A stretch of 64,000 nucleotides of DNA from Helichrysum umbraculigerum (taxonomy: Eukaryota > Streptophyta > Magnoliopsida > Asterales > Asteraceae): positions 2,046,001 to 2,110,000 of the forward strand of contig CATIUR010000013.1 of the NCBI GenBank assembly GCA_949592205.1, given 5' to 3'. Within the stretch, counting starts at the first letter, position 1. Each line of letters starts with the position of its first letter. This document shows, piece by piece, positions 32,400 to 43,199 of the stretch. Position numbers and translations under genes: made by a program. The notes beneath the pieces were generated by a model. It did no database searches. It saw only the letters and a program-made list of their open reading frames with translations, and was not told where the DNA came from.

Positions 32400-34843
32400 T
32401 GTAACACCTGCAAAATTAGGATAATTAATTATGCCTAATTGTTTGTAACTAGTTGTAATTAGTATGTAATAGGACTAATTACAGGCTCTATTTGTATATA
32501 TATAAGGGAATTTATATATGTATGTTTGTGTACTTACGCGATTTGGATAAATCGTGCGAATTAACCGGACGGAGTCCGACACAGTTTACTTGGACGTTGG
32601 TGACAGAAATTTACTTAAATAATGAGAACGTATTTTGTTATATAAAATACGCAACCGAACAAGCATTACTTATATACTATCGTGACGACATTTTAACTAA
32701 CGCAACAAAACGTAATAAACGCGACTAAATAATTAAACTAGTGCGACAAATGTTTTACTATTAATTCCAAAGTATTTTTATTTAAATACTTTAGTTACAT
32801 TTTAAGAATATAAACGTTTGACTAAATATGAAAAACTAGTGAATAAACGATTAGGACACGGAGTCAACACTGCGTTTTGGGGAGTATTTTCCCCTCCTTC
32901 TTTGATGGATCAGCCCAACCCCTTCCCCCTCCTCATTTTTCTCTTTCATTTTCATTTCAACCAAAAACACACAACCACCAAACTCTCTCAACTCCAAATT
33001 ACACCAAATTTTCGGAATCCAAACCGACACACGAAAATTACATATTCGGAATCACCATCACGAGTGGAACAAGAATATCAAGATCGTTTTCATCATCTCC
33101 TCCTTCATTTATCTCGATTTGCAAAAGTAAGAAATTCTTAAAATCTTAGATCTATTCATTTTGGTGTAATGTTTTGATGTTTTGATGTGTACACAACTTA
33201 GATATAACCTAATACATGAATAATACACGATTTTATAGCTCAAAAATGGGTTAGATTTGCGTTTTTGGTCGAAAATTCTCGAAACCCGTAAGTTTCTGGG
33301 CTGGTGTTCATCCATGCGACACAAGCCTTGTGTCGCATGCTATGTCGCATAAACCCGATTATGTCGTATGTTGTGTCGTACTGATCCTTTAGTGTCGTAA
33401 CCTATGCGACACAATATTGTGTCGCACTCTATGTCGCATACTATGTCGTATTTTATACGACACAACCGTTATGTCGCTATTGAATTAGCATCGCAAGCCT
33501 TTTGCGACACAACCACTGTGTCGCAGGGCTCTTGTGTCGCATCCTTCATGCGACACAACCCTTGTGTCGCATGACAAACTTTAGTGTCGCATTTTATGTC
33601 GCAAAACACAGCAGATTCACAAATAAATTCCAAGTTAAGTGTTATACATTTCGGACTTCAAACGACTATACGATATAACATCTAAGGTACATTGAAACAT
33701 GATTTTCAAGCATAACACTTCAAAACAAATACATAAATGTCGAGATTAACATTTCAACTAAGTCACCAACGGGCGCAAACATGTTTTCCAACAACGAACA
33801 GTTACAAACCTACGAACAAACATTGGCTATACTAGTTGTGTACAACTAAACGAAACGTCTCGTGAGACGCATACTTACATAACTTCATATGAATAGGCAT
33901 TTGAAGGTTACGGTTTCGGAGAACCTACTTGCTATATTTACTGCTTACTATTTGCTACGGCATATTACCAGACTCAGGTGAGTCTTACAGCCCCACTTTT
34001 ACTGTTTTACATACGGGGTGAGAAACTTGCAACTGCTTTTATTTGAACACAAGTACTAAACTGTTTACTATACCAAACGGAATTGCATGAGTATTACTTA
34101 CAAACAGAAGTCTCTCCATCATATATCGTTAGTTATGGACTTAAGCGCGAACAGTAGTTAATGGATCCATTAGGGAAATGACCCTCCCCACCCGGGGCAG
34201 TAGCACTGCCACGTACCGATTTACACGTATAAACGGGTGACAACTTATTCGTTACTGATGCTTGCTCAATTACGAGCATGTCACGGGAGCAAAGTTATTA
34301 TTTACGGGTTAAGCTTCGATTATGAGCCTCATGGCAACGGTATAAACTATTTATTTACATTTGCTGGATTGCAAATACTGATTTTACGATTGCTGGATTG
34401 CAATGGCTGATTTTACGCCTACGGGCACTACTAATGAAATCTCGTGTTCAAAGCCGATATTATTTACAAACCTGTGAGATTCACCAACCTTTTGGTTGAC
34501 ACTTTTTAGCATGTTTTCTCAGGTACCCGGATGGAGTAGGATTACTCCAGGATTTTAGCTAGAGTCACATGATTTCAACACAACTGCATTAACGGAGATT
34601 CTTAGCATTATCTTTTGTATATTATGATTATGTAATAGAATCTCCCGCTACACGCGCGGACTCTAGGGAAACTACATTTTTGTATACGAAAACACTAAGT
34701 TTTCAAACAATATATCTATGGAATGTAACCAATTTACAAACGTTGCATATAGATGTCGTTTACTTTATCTTTGTGCTGTGATATTTGATTAGTAACACCC
34801 CAAACTATGCTTCCGCAAAACAGTGAATTTCGGGGGTGTTACA
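32400..34843 (+). repeat. G3 3' LTR
   Basis: 2444 bp, same length as the 5' LTR, with four substitutions seen on reading. The TGTCGCA repeat cluster is at 33315-33603. Followed by the AACTT duplication. Confidence 0.95.
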
Positions 34844-34948
34844 AACTTCTTTAAATTGCTTAAAAAGCTTTGATTTACATGCTAGAACGTTTCCTCAATG
34901 AGTTTATGTCCAAAAACCGACTTAAAAATCGGATTTTTAAAGTTTAGA

Positions 34949-35220
34949 TGCGAACAGCCCGTTTCGCGAGCCGAGATCTGTTCGTCCAACGAGTCGAACC
35001 GAGATCTCGACTCGCGAAGCCATCCTGCGAATCGGAATCACCTACGAACCGAACTGACCCGCGAGTTGACCTGCGAGTCGAAGTTGACTTACGAGTTTAG
35101 TTAACCTGCGAGTCGAAGTTGACTTGCGAGTCGAGTTGCCCTGTGAACCGAACTGACCCGCGAGTCAAGTTGACCTGCGAGTCGAGTTCTATGCTGCGAA
35201 CCCAGCTCGGTTCGCAGCCC
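34949..35220. repeat. GCGAGTCGA-type repeat cluster in G2
   Basis: About a dozen imperfect units built on CTGCGAGTCGA(A/G)TTGAC and GCGAACC. It occupies the same relative part of the LTR as the TGTCGCA cluster of G3 but has an unrelated sequence. Confidence 0.85.
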
Positions 35221-35379
35221 ACTTTGTCTTTCGAACCCAAATTCGGTAATAAAAGCACTAATATGAACTAAGATTTATCACTTGATTTTACACCGAAATT
35301 AGATTTCAAATGCGTTTTCGATAAAGCAATATAGTAGAAATAAAAATTTTCCAAGCTGACTTGGCAGCTCGACCCCAAC

Positions 35380-35460
35380 CAAAGGCTCTGCCCCTTGGAC
35401 CCCGCCAGGGGCTGCCGCCCCTTGGACCCCTCTACCAGGGGCGCTGCCCCCGGACCCCCG
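35380..35460. repeat. GC-rich CTGCCCCTTGGACCCC tandem repeat in G2
   Basis: Roughly three 25-30 bp units of GGGCTGCC(G)CCCCTTGGACCCC with CCAGGGG spacers, in otherwise AT-rich DNA. Confidence 0.85.
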
Positions 35461-36650
35461 TCATTAGATGTTGTAAATACTTTTCGCACTAAGTGTCAAA
35501 CACTTACAAATAACGAAACCTGATTCAACGATACATATAATAATAGCACTTTTGGATTATTATTACAAACCGTCACCAACGGGCCATACTTGTTTCCAAA
35601 CTATAAACGGATTACTAAACAAACGCTTGGACATTTCCTAGTTGAGTGGACAACTAGCATGGGTGATCTTTTAAGACACCAACATATTTACTTGTTTACT
35701 TACAACCTTGTGTGTTTTGGACGCCAGAAGGTTTCAGGGTTCTGAGAACCGACATACGGACTTACATCCGCCTTACTTGGTTGATTTAACATACGCACTT
35801 ACTAGACTCAGGTGAGTCTTACGGCGCCACTTTTACTGTTTTTATACTTTGGGGGAGATACTTAGCAACTGTTTTACATATGAACACAATGTACTGAACT
35901 GATTACTCTACTTTTTACACACATTGCATGAGTTACTTTTATCCACTGAAAGCCTCCTATCATAAGTTGTTAGTTATGGACTTAAGCGCGATTACTAGTA
36001 AATGGATCCATTTGGGACTGACAATCCCTGCCTGGGGTAGTAGCGCTACCACGGATTTCACCGTAGAAACAGGCATATTAGTATTTGTTACATATGAGTG
36101 TTCGGATAGCACTCACGGGGGTACTTTATATGATACTTAATTGGATCATATTTACACAATGTTAAGCTTCAACTTGTGGGCTCATGGCACTTGTGATGAT
36201 TTACTGATTTACTTACTTTGCTTGATAGCAATACGGGTACATACTTGTGGTTCATAACGATTATTTAATACTAAACCTGTAAGATTCACCAACCTTTTTG
36301 GTTGACACTTTTAGCTTTGTATCTCAGGTACACAGACGGAGTAGGATTTCCCCTAGACACTAGCTAGAGTCGCATGATTTCTACATTGCATCTAACGGAG
36401 ATTCTTAGCATTATCTTTTGTATATTATGATTATGTAATAGAATCTCCAACTATACGCGTGGGCTCTAAGGAACTACATTTTTGTAACTGAAAACACTAT
36501 GTTTTCAAACATTTATTATGCGAAAATGTAACTATTTTACAAACGTTGCATATAGATGTCGTTTGCTTTACTTTTGTGCTGTGATATCTGATTAGTAGCA
36601 CCCCAAAACTTGCTTCCGCTAAACAGTGAATTTGGGGGTGTTACAAACAA

Positions 36651-36981
36651 AATCATTTTTCTTCTCACCATATTCCCTAAACCGACTCCTTTTTCCACCA
36701 CCTGTGTACTTCTAAGTCATAAAACGGGATTTTGTCTTTTGAATACTCAATGTTTTATTTATAAAAATCCAAATTTTCTTTCATCTAGGACTTACAAGTA
36801 TTAGATTATCAAGACACATATTAGACTATAAACCACGGATTCTAGTAAGAAAGACCTTAATTAAATTAGTTCATGAAAAGAATTCTAACCTTATCTTCTT
36901 GTGTAGTCATCTTGATTAATTCCTTAATTAGCTCTTAACTCCTTTGTGTAACAATGTTGACCAATTTATTTTTCCTTACAA
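36651..36981 (-). other. Viral leader (EPRV M)
   Basis: Untranslated leader downstream of the primer-binding site on the minus strand, continuing to 23849 across G2. No long ORF. It matches 42008-42350 of P2, where a 14-codon leader ORF is present. Confidence 0.7.
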
Positions 36982-36994
36982 GGCTCTGATACCA
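36982..36994 (-). promoter_or_regulatory. Viral primer-binding site (EPRV M)
   Basis: TGGTATCAGAGCC on the minus strand, the tRNA-Met site at which caulimovirid minus-strand DNA starts. Confidence 0.9.
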
Positions 36995-37278
36995 AATATG
37001 CGGAAGATGGAGAATTAAAGAGAGAGAGATAAAGGAGAATGAGTTATGGGAAAGTGGGGATGTGTGTTATCCCTAGCCTCCCATGTTGTTTTATTTATAT
37101 GGGAAATATGTACAACACTTAAGCATATATTTACAAGTTTATGTCACTTTATTCAGTGACACAACACACTGTTACTACACACAATTATTACTACTACTAT
37201 TACAACATACAATTATTACTACTACTATTACACTTATTTACAACAGGTAACTTCCAGCTGTCCCTTTAGCTTTTTCTC
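36995..37278 (-). promoter_or_regulatory. Viral intergenic promoter region (EPRV M)
   Basis: Minus-strand copy of the P1 region 21534-21840: duplicated GTAGTAGTAATAATTG unit, hairpin GTCACT/AGTGAC, TATA box (complement at 37092-37099) and CT-rich stretch before the primer-binding site. Confidence 0.75.
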
Positions 37279-38385
37279 CTAGCTTCTCTTTTCTTCTTCT
37301 TTATCTTCTTCTTTTGAATTATCTTCCATTATTGGTAACTGTGGGACCATATGCTGATTAATTTGGCAATGTTTGCAGAGGTGATCTGGATACTTCTTCA
37401 TTATCTTGCAATAAAATAACTTTCCTTCTTCACTTAGATATTTATCCGGAATAACTTTAGTAATTGGTACTTCATCTGGCTTCATTAATGTATGCATCCA
37501 TCTTTGAATATTTTCTATAGCTCCTTCCCCATAATTAATTGCATTGGTAATTATCATTGTATTATTTTCATTATAATTAACCCAAACAGGGTTTGTTAAT
37601 GACTGTTCTAAAATTGTGTAGATGACTCTTAGGTTCCATACTCTCTTCTCTTTAAGTAATTCGGGAATTTTTTCATACTTCAATTCATCTTGTACCATAA
37701 CTTCCTCTGGTATTATATATTGACGAGTAATTCCAATCTTAACTAATTTGACCGCTTGCCTTATTTTATCAAATGTTACTTCTCTAGGTGCTAAATAACA
37801 TCGAACAAATATTAATTTTGCTCTTGTAATTGACAAATAACTTATAACTACTCTATATAACTCTGGAATTTTTACTAATTCATCTCCATTACTGGTATAT
37901 GCTGAATGTAGTATCCCATAATCATAACTAGCTTTTACCAAACCCGGATTGCATCCTGGTAGGGCTATTAATTCATTTATCTTTTTATTTGGCTGAGTAG
38001 CTTATCCTTCCAATAATTCTTCCTCCTTATTTAATTTAAGAACTGGGCTAGAGTTTAATTTATTTGCAATTATATGAAAATTTTGGACATAACTTTTTAC
38101 TAGATAATCATAACTCCTTTGACCTTGGGCCAGTAATTTTTCTCTGAATGTATCAGTACTTGGAACAAGCGTTGGGAATTCTACTTTAGAATCCAACTTA
38201 ACTTTTTTAATTAACTTTTCTTCGTCTGTTAATTGGGCATTTCTTGTACTTGATCCTCCTCTTCGGATAATTCTTGTTGTTGGCATGGATTGGCATATAC
38301 TTTGTCTAATTTCGGCATTTTCAGCCTTTAACTCTTGCATCATTGCTACTAGCTTGGCAATTTGCTCTTGATAATTTGTCTGCAT
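37264..38385 (-). pseudogene. Last viral ORF (transactivator/viroplasmin position; EPRV M)
   Basis: Starts at ATG 38385-38383 (MQTNYQEQIAKLVAMMQELKAEN), inside the RNase H end by 65 nt. One TAA (about 38002) interrupts it; it then reads to 37279 (...KEEDKEEEKRS). Total is about 370 codons. N-terminal coiled coil, middle KASYDYGILHSAY and RAKLIFVRCYLAP segments, C-terminal cysteine/histidine pair (LCKHCQINQH) and acidic tail. It is the least damaged copy of this ORF apart from P2's 3' part. Identification rests on genome position. Confidence 0.5.
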
Positions 38386-38730
38386 AGAAATTAGCTTGAG
38401 ACTTGATTAGTTCAACATTAAAATCATAACAAGTAATTTCTGCAATTATTCTATTTATTTCTTTTTTAACTATAGAATTTTTTAATTTTTGTGTAATCCA
38501 TGCATTAACTGTAGAATTATCTATTCTTAGAATAAACTTGTTGTAAACAATATATGGTTCAAATTTTTTAATTCCATAATGCACTGCTTTTAATTCTTTT
38601 TTGTTTATATCCCAATTTATCTCGTTGGCTTTGAAAGTTCCTGAATGATACCTGCAAACAAATTCTCTTTTTTCCTTTTCATACCTGTATTTTAATACTG
38701 CGCCATATCCATTGTTACTTTCACTTGCAT
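38321..38730 (-). pseudogene. RNase H (EPRV M)
   Basis: Follows RT; TDASESNNGYGA near 38725, then EFVCRYHSGTFKANEINWDINKKELKAVHYGIKKFEPY, LRIDNSTVNAW, and FYADKLSRA before TGA at 38321. The domain reads open over its length, unlike P1. Confidence 0.85.
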
Positions 38731-40250
38731 CTGTTTCTACTATCCATATAAATTGTTTTTCCTCATCTGGATATTCTAATTTAGGTAGTTTTTCACATTT
38801 TCTTTTTATTTTCCTAATAACTTCCTTATCCTTTTCTGTCCATTGGAATTCTATGTTCTTACTTATCTTTTTATTTAAGGGTTCTAATTCTTCTGCTAAT
38901 TTTGGTATAAATTCTCTAACTTGATTTATTGTTCCTAAAAAGGCTTGTAACTCTTAGTGTTAATTTCTTCATTAAAATTTATAACCTTTTTATTATATGT
39001 TCTTGCATCTTAATTCCTCCTTTATCTATTTCTATTCCTAGGAATTCTATTTGAGTTTTAAATAACCCAGTTTTCTTTTTACTTAGTATAATACCACTTT
39101 CTTTTATTATATAAATAAAGTTTTCTAACAATCTTAAGTGTTCTTCTTTTGTTTTAGTGAATAATAATATATCATCTATATAGACAACACAATTTTCTAA
39201 ATCTTTAAAATATTTGTCCATAAAAGCTTGATATCTTCCTGGTGCATTCTTATATCCAAAAGGTAATACATTCCATTCATAAAATCCATTAGGTATACTA
39301 AAAGCCATTAATTTATTTTGATTCTTCTTTTAATTTTATTTGGTGAAATCCACTCTTACAATCAAATTTGCTAAAGTAACTATATCCTTGTATTTGTTTT
39401 ATTTTTAAAATTTTATTTGGTATAGGATAATTATATGTTTTAGTTTTGGCATTTAAATTTCTATAATCTATAACCATTCTACTTTTCCCTCTTTTTATCT
39501 CACTATGTTTATTTACTATAAATGCACTACTACTATGTTTACTATTTAATTTTCTTATTAGGTCTTGGTTTAATAATTCGTTAATGTGCATATGAAATTC
39601 TTTTATATCTTTTTCCATATTATTAAATGGCTTTTGTTGTATAATACTTTTTTCATCTATGAGATTTATTTCCACTTCTATCTTACGTTTTTCCCATTTT
39701 TCTAAGGGGTTTTCTCCATATAAATGTTCCAATTCATTTTTTATTTTTTTTAAGAAATCTAACGAATATATAAATATATTACTAATTGTTTTAATTTCAT
39801 TTTTTAAATGTAATTTTTGGTTTATTTTAGGATCTCCTTTTATCCATTTTTCTTCCTTTCTGATTTGATTTTTTACTATCTTAGCATTTACTTTCTTCCT
39901 ATCACATGGAGTAGTAAATTGTACAAATTCTTTGTTTACTATCATAGGTAAATATTGTTTTATAAAGTTCCATCCTATTATTATATCTCTGGTTTCTAAT
40001 TCATAATTATATACTAATGGTATGTTTAATATTTTATCTCATATTTGTATTTTTATATTTTCTTGGTATTCTGTTATCCTATTTCCTTCTCCATTAAATC
40101 CTCTTACATTTATAGGGGTTTTTAATTTTTTCCATTCTGGTAAACAGTTATTTCTAAATATTGTAATCATTGCTCCTGTATCTAATAATCCATTATAATA
40201 TCTATTTAGGTATTCTGGGTAGATTATTTTAAATAATATGTGTATAGTCT
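38731..40250 (-). pseudogene. Protease and reverse transcriptase (EPRV M)
   Basis: Protease DTG at 40182-40174. RT motifs SRMVIDYRNLNA (about 39490-39450), FSKFDCKSGFHQI (about 39375-39340), LPFGYKNAPG (about 39265) and YIDDILLF (about 39185-39165). A TAA near 39312 splits RT, and a damaged stretch around 38950-38990 breaks the frame again before RNase H. The usual order PR-RT-RNase H is kept. Confidence 0.9.
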
Positions 40251-41236
40251 CTATTCTATTATCACACTAGGGGCTTCTAACTTAATTTGATTATAAGTAA
40301 ATATAAATTTATCTTCTTTTTTCTGCCATGGTTTTACTAATTCTAGAAAATCATATCCTAAATTATTATTTTTATTATTTCCTACTATGGTTTTTACATC
40401 TATGTCTATTCCTGCAATATTTATTCTTACTGTATTTATTCTTTCTTCTTGAAATTGTCTTATATATGTTTTCTTGTTATTATTTATTTCAATCATTGTA
40501 ATTTGATCATTAAGTCTTATCTTTACATAATATCTTCTTTCTAATCTTTTTTCTACCAATTGTAATGGCTTATTATTGTCTATTTCTAAAAATCTTATTT
40601 TTTCTTCCTTGGCAGGGGTTATTAATTCTCTAAAAGATTCATTTATAGTTATGGGACTTAGTCTATTTTTAGTTCTAATTTCATGCGTTGTACTTATAAT
40701 ATAAGCATTTTTGAATAATACCGTTATTACTTTAGAATTTGGTACCATGTTTATTCCTGATAATTTCCAATGTAGATTATAACTCATATTTAAATTCTGA
40801 TCTGATAAGCTTATGCTATAATTAGGTTTAAATTCTGATCTGATAGCTTTGCTATAGGAGTATCCATTCCTTCCTTAAAACTGGCTTTTACTATTATTTC
40901 CGTTGCTGCTAATTCCACATATTTATAAGTATGTTTTGATTTAATTCTCTCTATTTCTTCATATATTGTTTCTTTTCTTAGCAATGGAATTCTAGTACTT
41001 CCTTTTTTCTGTTTTATATCTATGGCATGTTCTCTTTGTGATATAACCGCTATTTCTTTCTTTTGCATGTTTAATTTACTCATGAGTGGCTTTTTAAATA
41101 TCTTATCTTCTGTTATAGAAAAATGTGTTTGTTTTATTTTATCATGTTTTTGTTGATTAAAAATTAATCTTTTATCTGTATATTCTTCTGTTTCTATTAC
41201 ATCATACACTTCTTCTATTTCACTACTTTCTTCCAT
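40251..41236 (-). pseudogene. Movement protein with shared deletion (EPRV M)
   Basis: ATG at 41236 (MEESSEIEEVYDVIE), open to 40811, then interrupted by a deletion with filler sequence (about 40805-40860) that removes the middle of the 30K core and shifts the frame; it reopens to 40251 (...KLEAPSVIIE). The same lesion is in P2. The N- and C-terminal parts match P1. Confidence 0.75.
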
Positions 41237-41484
41237 TAACAGATTATTAATTCTTTTTCTAATTTTCTTATTTTTTTTATTCTTCTAATTTTTTGATTCC
41301 TTAAATAATTTTTTACTTTTAATAAAACACTAAGATCTTCATATGCTTTTCTATTTTCTATCCTGTCTTTCACATTATCGATTAATAATTTTAGATCATC
41401 TATGTTTTCTCTTAATTCTTTTATTTGTTCTATTTTTTCTTGATTCATTTTTCTTTGTTTTTCACTATCCATCGTTTTCTTCAC
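41236..41484 (-). CDS. Small coiled-coil ORF (EPRV M)
   Basis: 82-codon reading whose first ATG is four residues in (MDSEKQRKMNQEK); it overlaps the coat stop (ATGGATAG) and its own TAA overlaps the movement-protein ATG (TAATG). Rich in Lys/Glu with heptads (IKELRENIDDLKLLIDNVKDRIE). Function unknown. Confidence 0.5.
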   Translation of the reverse strand: MKKTMDSEKQRKMNQEKIEQIKELRENIDDLKLLIDNVKDRIENRKAYEDLSVLLKVKNYLRNQKIRRIKKIRKLEKELIIC

Positions 41485-41828
41485 TACTCATAGTATCTGT
41501 ACTATTTGTATCATAATATAATTCATTATCACTATCTGTTTCTAATGTATATACCATTTCTTCTTGATTTATATTATTAAATTCATATTCTAGGGCTTCT
41601 ACTTCTATATATTTTACTTCTTTATTTTTTAGATTTTCTCTAAATTTTCCTTTTATTTTGCATTCCCTTGCTATATGTCCTATTTGACCACAATTATAAC
41701 ATTTACATGTTTTAGGGTTTTTTATATATCTATTATAATTTCTTTTCTTTACATAATATTTTTTGTTAGGTTTCCTTTTGATATATTTAAATTTTTTATA
41801 TTTCTCATATGGTTTATATATTCTTTTA
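41465..41828 (-). pseudogene. Coat protein C-terminus with CCHC knuckle (EPRV M)
   Basis: Basic region (KYIKRKPNKKYYVKKRNYNR) followed by CYNCGQIGHIAREC (41701-41660), a C-x2-C-x4-H-x4-C RNA-binding knuckle, then an acidic tail to 41465. The N-terminal part lies at 21841-22600, because the genome copy is opened within this gene. Confidence 0.88.
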
Positions 41829-41994
41829 GTCACTGAATAAAGTGACATAAACATGTAAATATATGCTTAAGTGTTGTACATATTTTCCATATAATTAAAA
41901 CAACATGGGAGGCTAGGGATAACACACATCCCCACTTTCCCATAACTCATTCTCCTTTATCCCTCTCTCTTTAATTCTCCATCTTCCGCATATT
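41829..41994 (+). promoter_or_regulatory. Partial viral promoter region (EPRV P2 start)
   Basis: Starts exactly at GTCACTGAATAAAGTGAC. The TATA box is altered (CCATATAATTAAAAC instead of CCATATAAATAAAAC). 41829-41990 is a direct copy of 21679-21840, both 162 bp. Confidence 0.75.
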
Positions 41995-42007
41995 TGGTAT
42001 CAGAGCC
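41995..42007 (+). promoter_or_regulatory. Viral primer-binding site (EPRV P2, first)
   Basis: TGGTATCAGAGCC, tRNA-Met type. Distance to the next one (58019) is 7288 nt without G4. Confidence 0.92.
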
Positions 42008-42447
42008 TTGTAAGGAAAAATAAATTGGTCAACATTGTTACACAAAGGAGTTAAGAGCTAATTAAGGAATTAATCAAGATGACTAAACAAGAAGATAAGG
42101 TTAGAATTCTTTTCATGAACTAATTTAATTAAGGTCTTTCTTACTAGAATCCGTGGTTTATAGTCTAATATGTGTCTTGACAATCTAATACTTGTAAGTC
42201 CTAGATGAAAGAAAATTTAGATTTTTATAAATAAAACATTGAGTATTCAAAAGACAAAATCCCGTTTTATGACTTAGAAGTACACAGGTGGTGGAAAAAG
42301 GAGTCGGTTTAGGAAATATGGTGAGAAGAAAAATGATTTTGTTTGTAATAATTTCAAAAGAATTTTAAAGGATGGGCTTGGTTATGTCAAAATGTGTAGG
42401 TGATTATAAATTGTTATGATGATAGTAAGAATGACCTATTTCATTAA
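42008..42447 (+). other. Viral leader with a short ORF (EPRV P2)
   Basis: About 440 nt without a long ORF. A 14-codon ORF (ATG 42079, TAA 42121-42123, MTKQEDKVRILFMN) lies near the start; the second leader at 58102 has the same ORF with one change. Short leader ORFs are used in ribosome shunting by caulimovirids; that role here is inference. Confidence 0.6.
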
Positions 42448-42486
42448 ATCATTAATCGTGGAAATGAAATACTTATTTATAATATG

Positions 42487-42651
42487 AAGAAGTTATTCAA
42501 AATAATGAGAATAAAGTATAAAAAATTAACATTTAAAGATAAAAAACAAAAATATAGTAGTCCTAATATTAGTCCTAATAGCAGTAGAGAAGATTACAAA
42601 AATGAAGAAATATTAGAATTATTATACGAAAGTAATTGTTTAAGTGATTAA
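42487..42651 (+). pseudogene. First viral ORF (EPRV P2), start lost
   Basis: Matches 23848-23648 of M, but the ATG is changed to ATT, leaving MKKLFKIMRIK... from 42487. It ends with TAA at 42649-42651, directly followed by ATG 42652. Confidence 0.45.
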
Positions 42652-42951
42652 ATGGAATCAGATACAGTAACATCGATACTAGCAACAATAAATAAAAACA
42701 TCTTAATTATAAATAATAATATAGAAAATATAACAGGAAAATCAGAAACAAAATTAGTAACAAGATAAATACATCTTAATGAAGAATTAAAACCAGAAGA
42801 TGATAAATATGAAATTTCCCAAAAAGAAGTAAAAAATATATACTCTCAAAATATACCTAATTTTGTAATAGGAAAAACTATAACAGCTTACTACACTAGG
42901 AAAAAAGAAATAGAACAAATTGAAAATGCTAGAGAAAGAACAGATAATTAA
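42652..42951 (+). pseudogene. Second viral ORF (EPRV P2), with early stop
   Basis: Matches the 99-codon ORF of M. A TAA near 42766 interrupts it. It overlaps the next ORF (42920-43141), which is shortened by a frameshift near 43110. Confidence 0.45.
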
Positions 42952-43141
42952 ACAAAAATACGAAAAGTTTATGTCAGGAACATATAAGATAATAACTACT
43001 TCAGAAAATAGAGAATTTATTGAATTAGAAGAAGCTAGATATTTTCTAATAAAAGATAAGCCCAGTATGACTATAGAAAATAACAATGAAAGACTAGATA
43101 GACTACAAAAGAACAAAAATATAAGGTTATTAAACCAATAG
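42920..43141 (+). pseudogene. Third viral ORF (EPRV P2), truncated
   Basis: 73 codons of the 91-codon ORF seen in M (23104-23379), ending early after LDRLQKNKN because of a frameshift. Charged and helical; function unknown. Confidence 0.4.
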
Positions 43142-43199
43142 AAAGAGAAAATAAAGATGATGAAATAAATGAGAAAAAATTGAAAATAGGTTAGATAGA

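Larger units (their letters stand above)
24747..34843 (+). mobile_element. Full-length Ty3/gypsy chromovirus G3
   Basis: 10.1 kb with 2444-bp LTRs (24747-27190, 32400-34843), AACTT duplications, primer-binding site, one uninterrupted 1469-codon gag-pol, hairpin and polypurine tract. Reading the LTRs against each other I found four substitutions and no indel. The intact frame and near-identical LTRs mean a recent insertion that may still be able to move. It sits inside the solo LTR G2, a relative with the same end sequences. The pol order (protease, RT, RNase H, integrase, chromodomain-like tail) is that of plant chromoviruses, most like the Tekay/Del group. Confidence 0.95.
34849..36645 (+). 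repeat. Solo gypsy LTR G2, right part
   Basis: Completes the solo LTR, ending GTGAATTTGGGGGTGTTACA. It shares with the G3 LTR the segments around GATTCACCAACCTTTTTGG, ACGGAGATTCTTAGCATT and GTTGCATATAGATGTCG, so G2 and G3 are related families. It contains two private GC-rich repeat clusters (34949-35220 and 35380-35460). Confidence 0.88.
36651..41828 (-). mobile_element. Endogenous pararetrovirus copy M, right part (minus strand)
   Basis: Read on the minus strand from 41828: end of coat gene, small ORF, movement protein, protease-RT-RNase H, last ORF, promoter region, primer-binding site and leader, which continues at 23960 across G2. Together with 21841-23960 it makes one genome length. It ends at 41828 within the coat gene, overlapping by 9 nt (ATTCTTTTA) with the other end at 21841-21849. 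Confidence 0.92.

Noticed and set aside
34898..35104. 68-codon ORF with RELTCESKLT-type repeats
   Set aside because: Translation of the GCGAGTCGA repeat cluster in the G2 LTR; frame is open only because of the repeat.
41829..41994. Reading the repeated viral promoter region as viral LTRs
   Set aside because: The copies lack TG...CA ends and target duplications of 4-6 bp, and are explained by array rearrangement of a circular genome.
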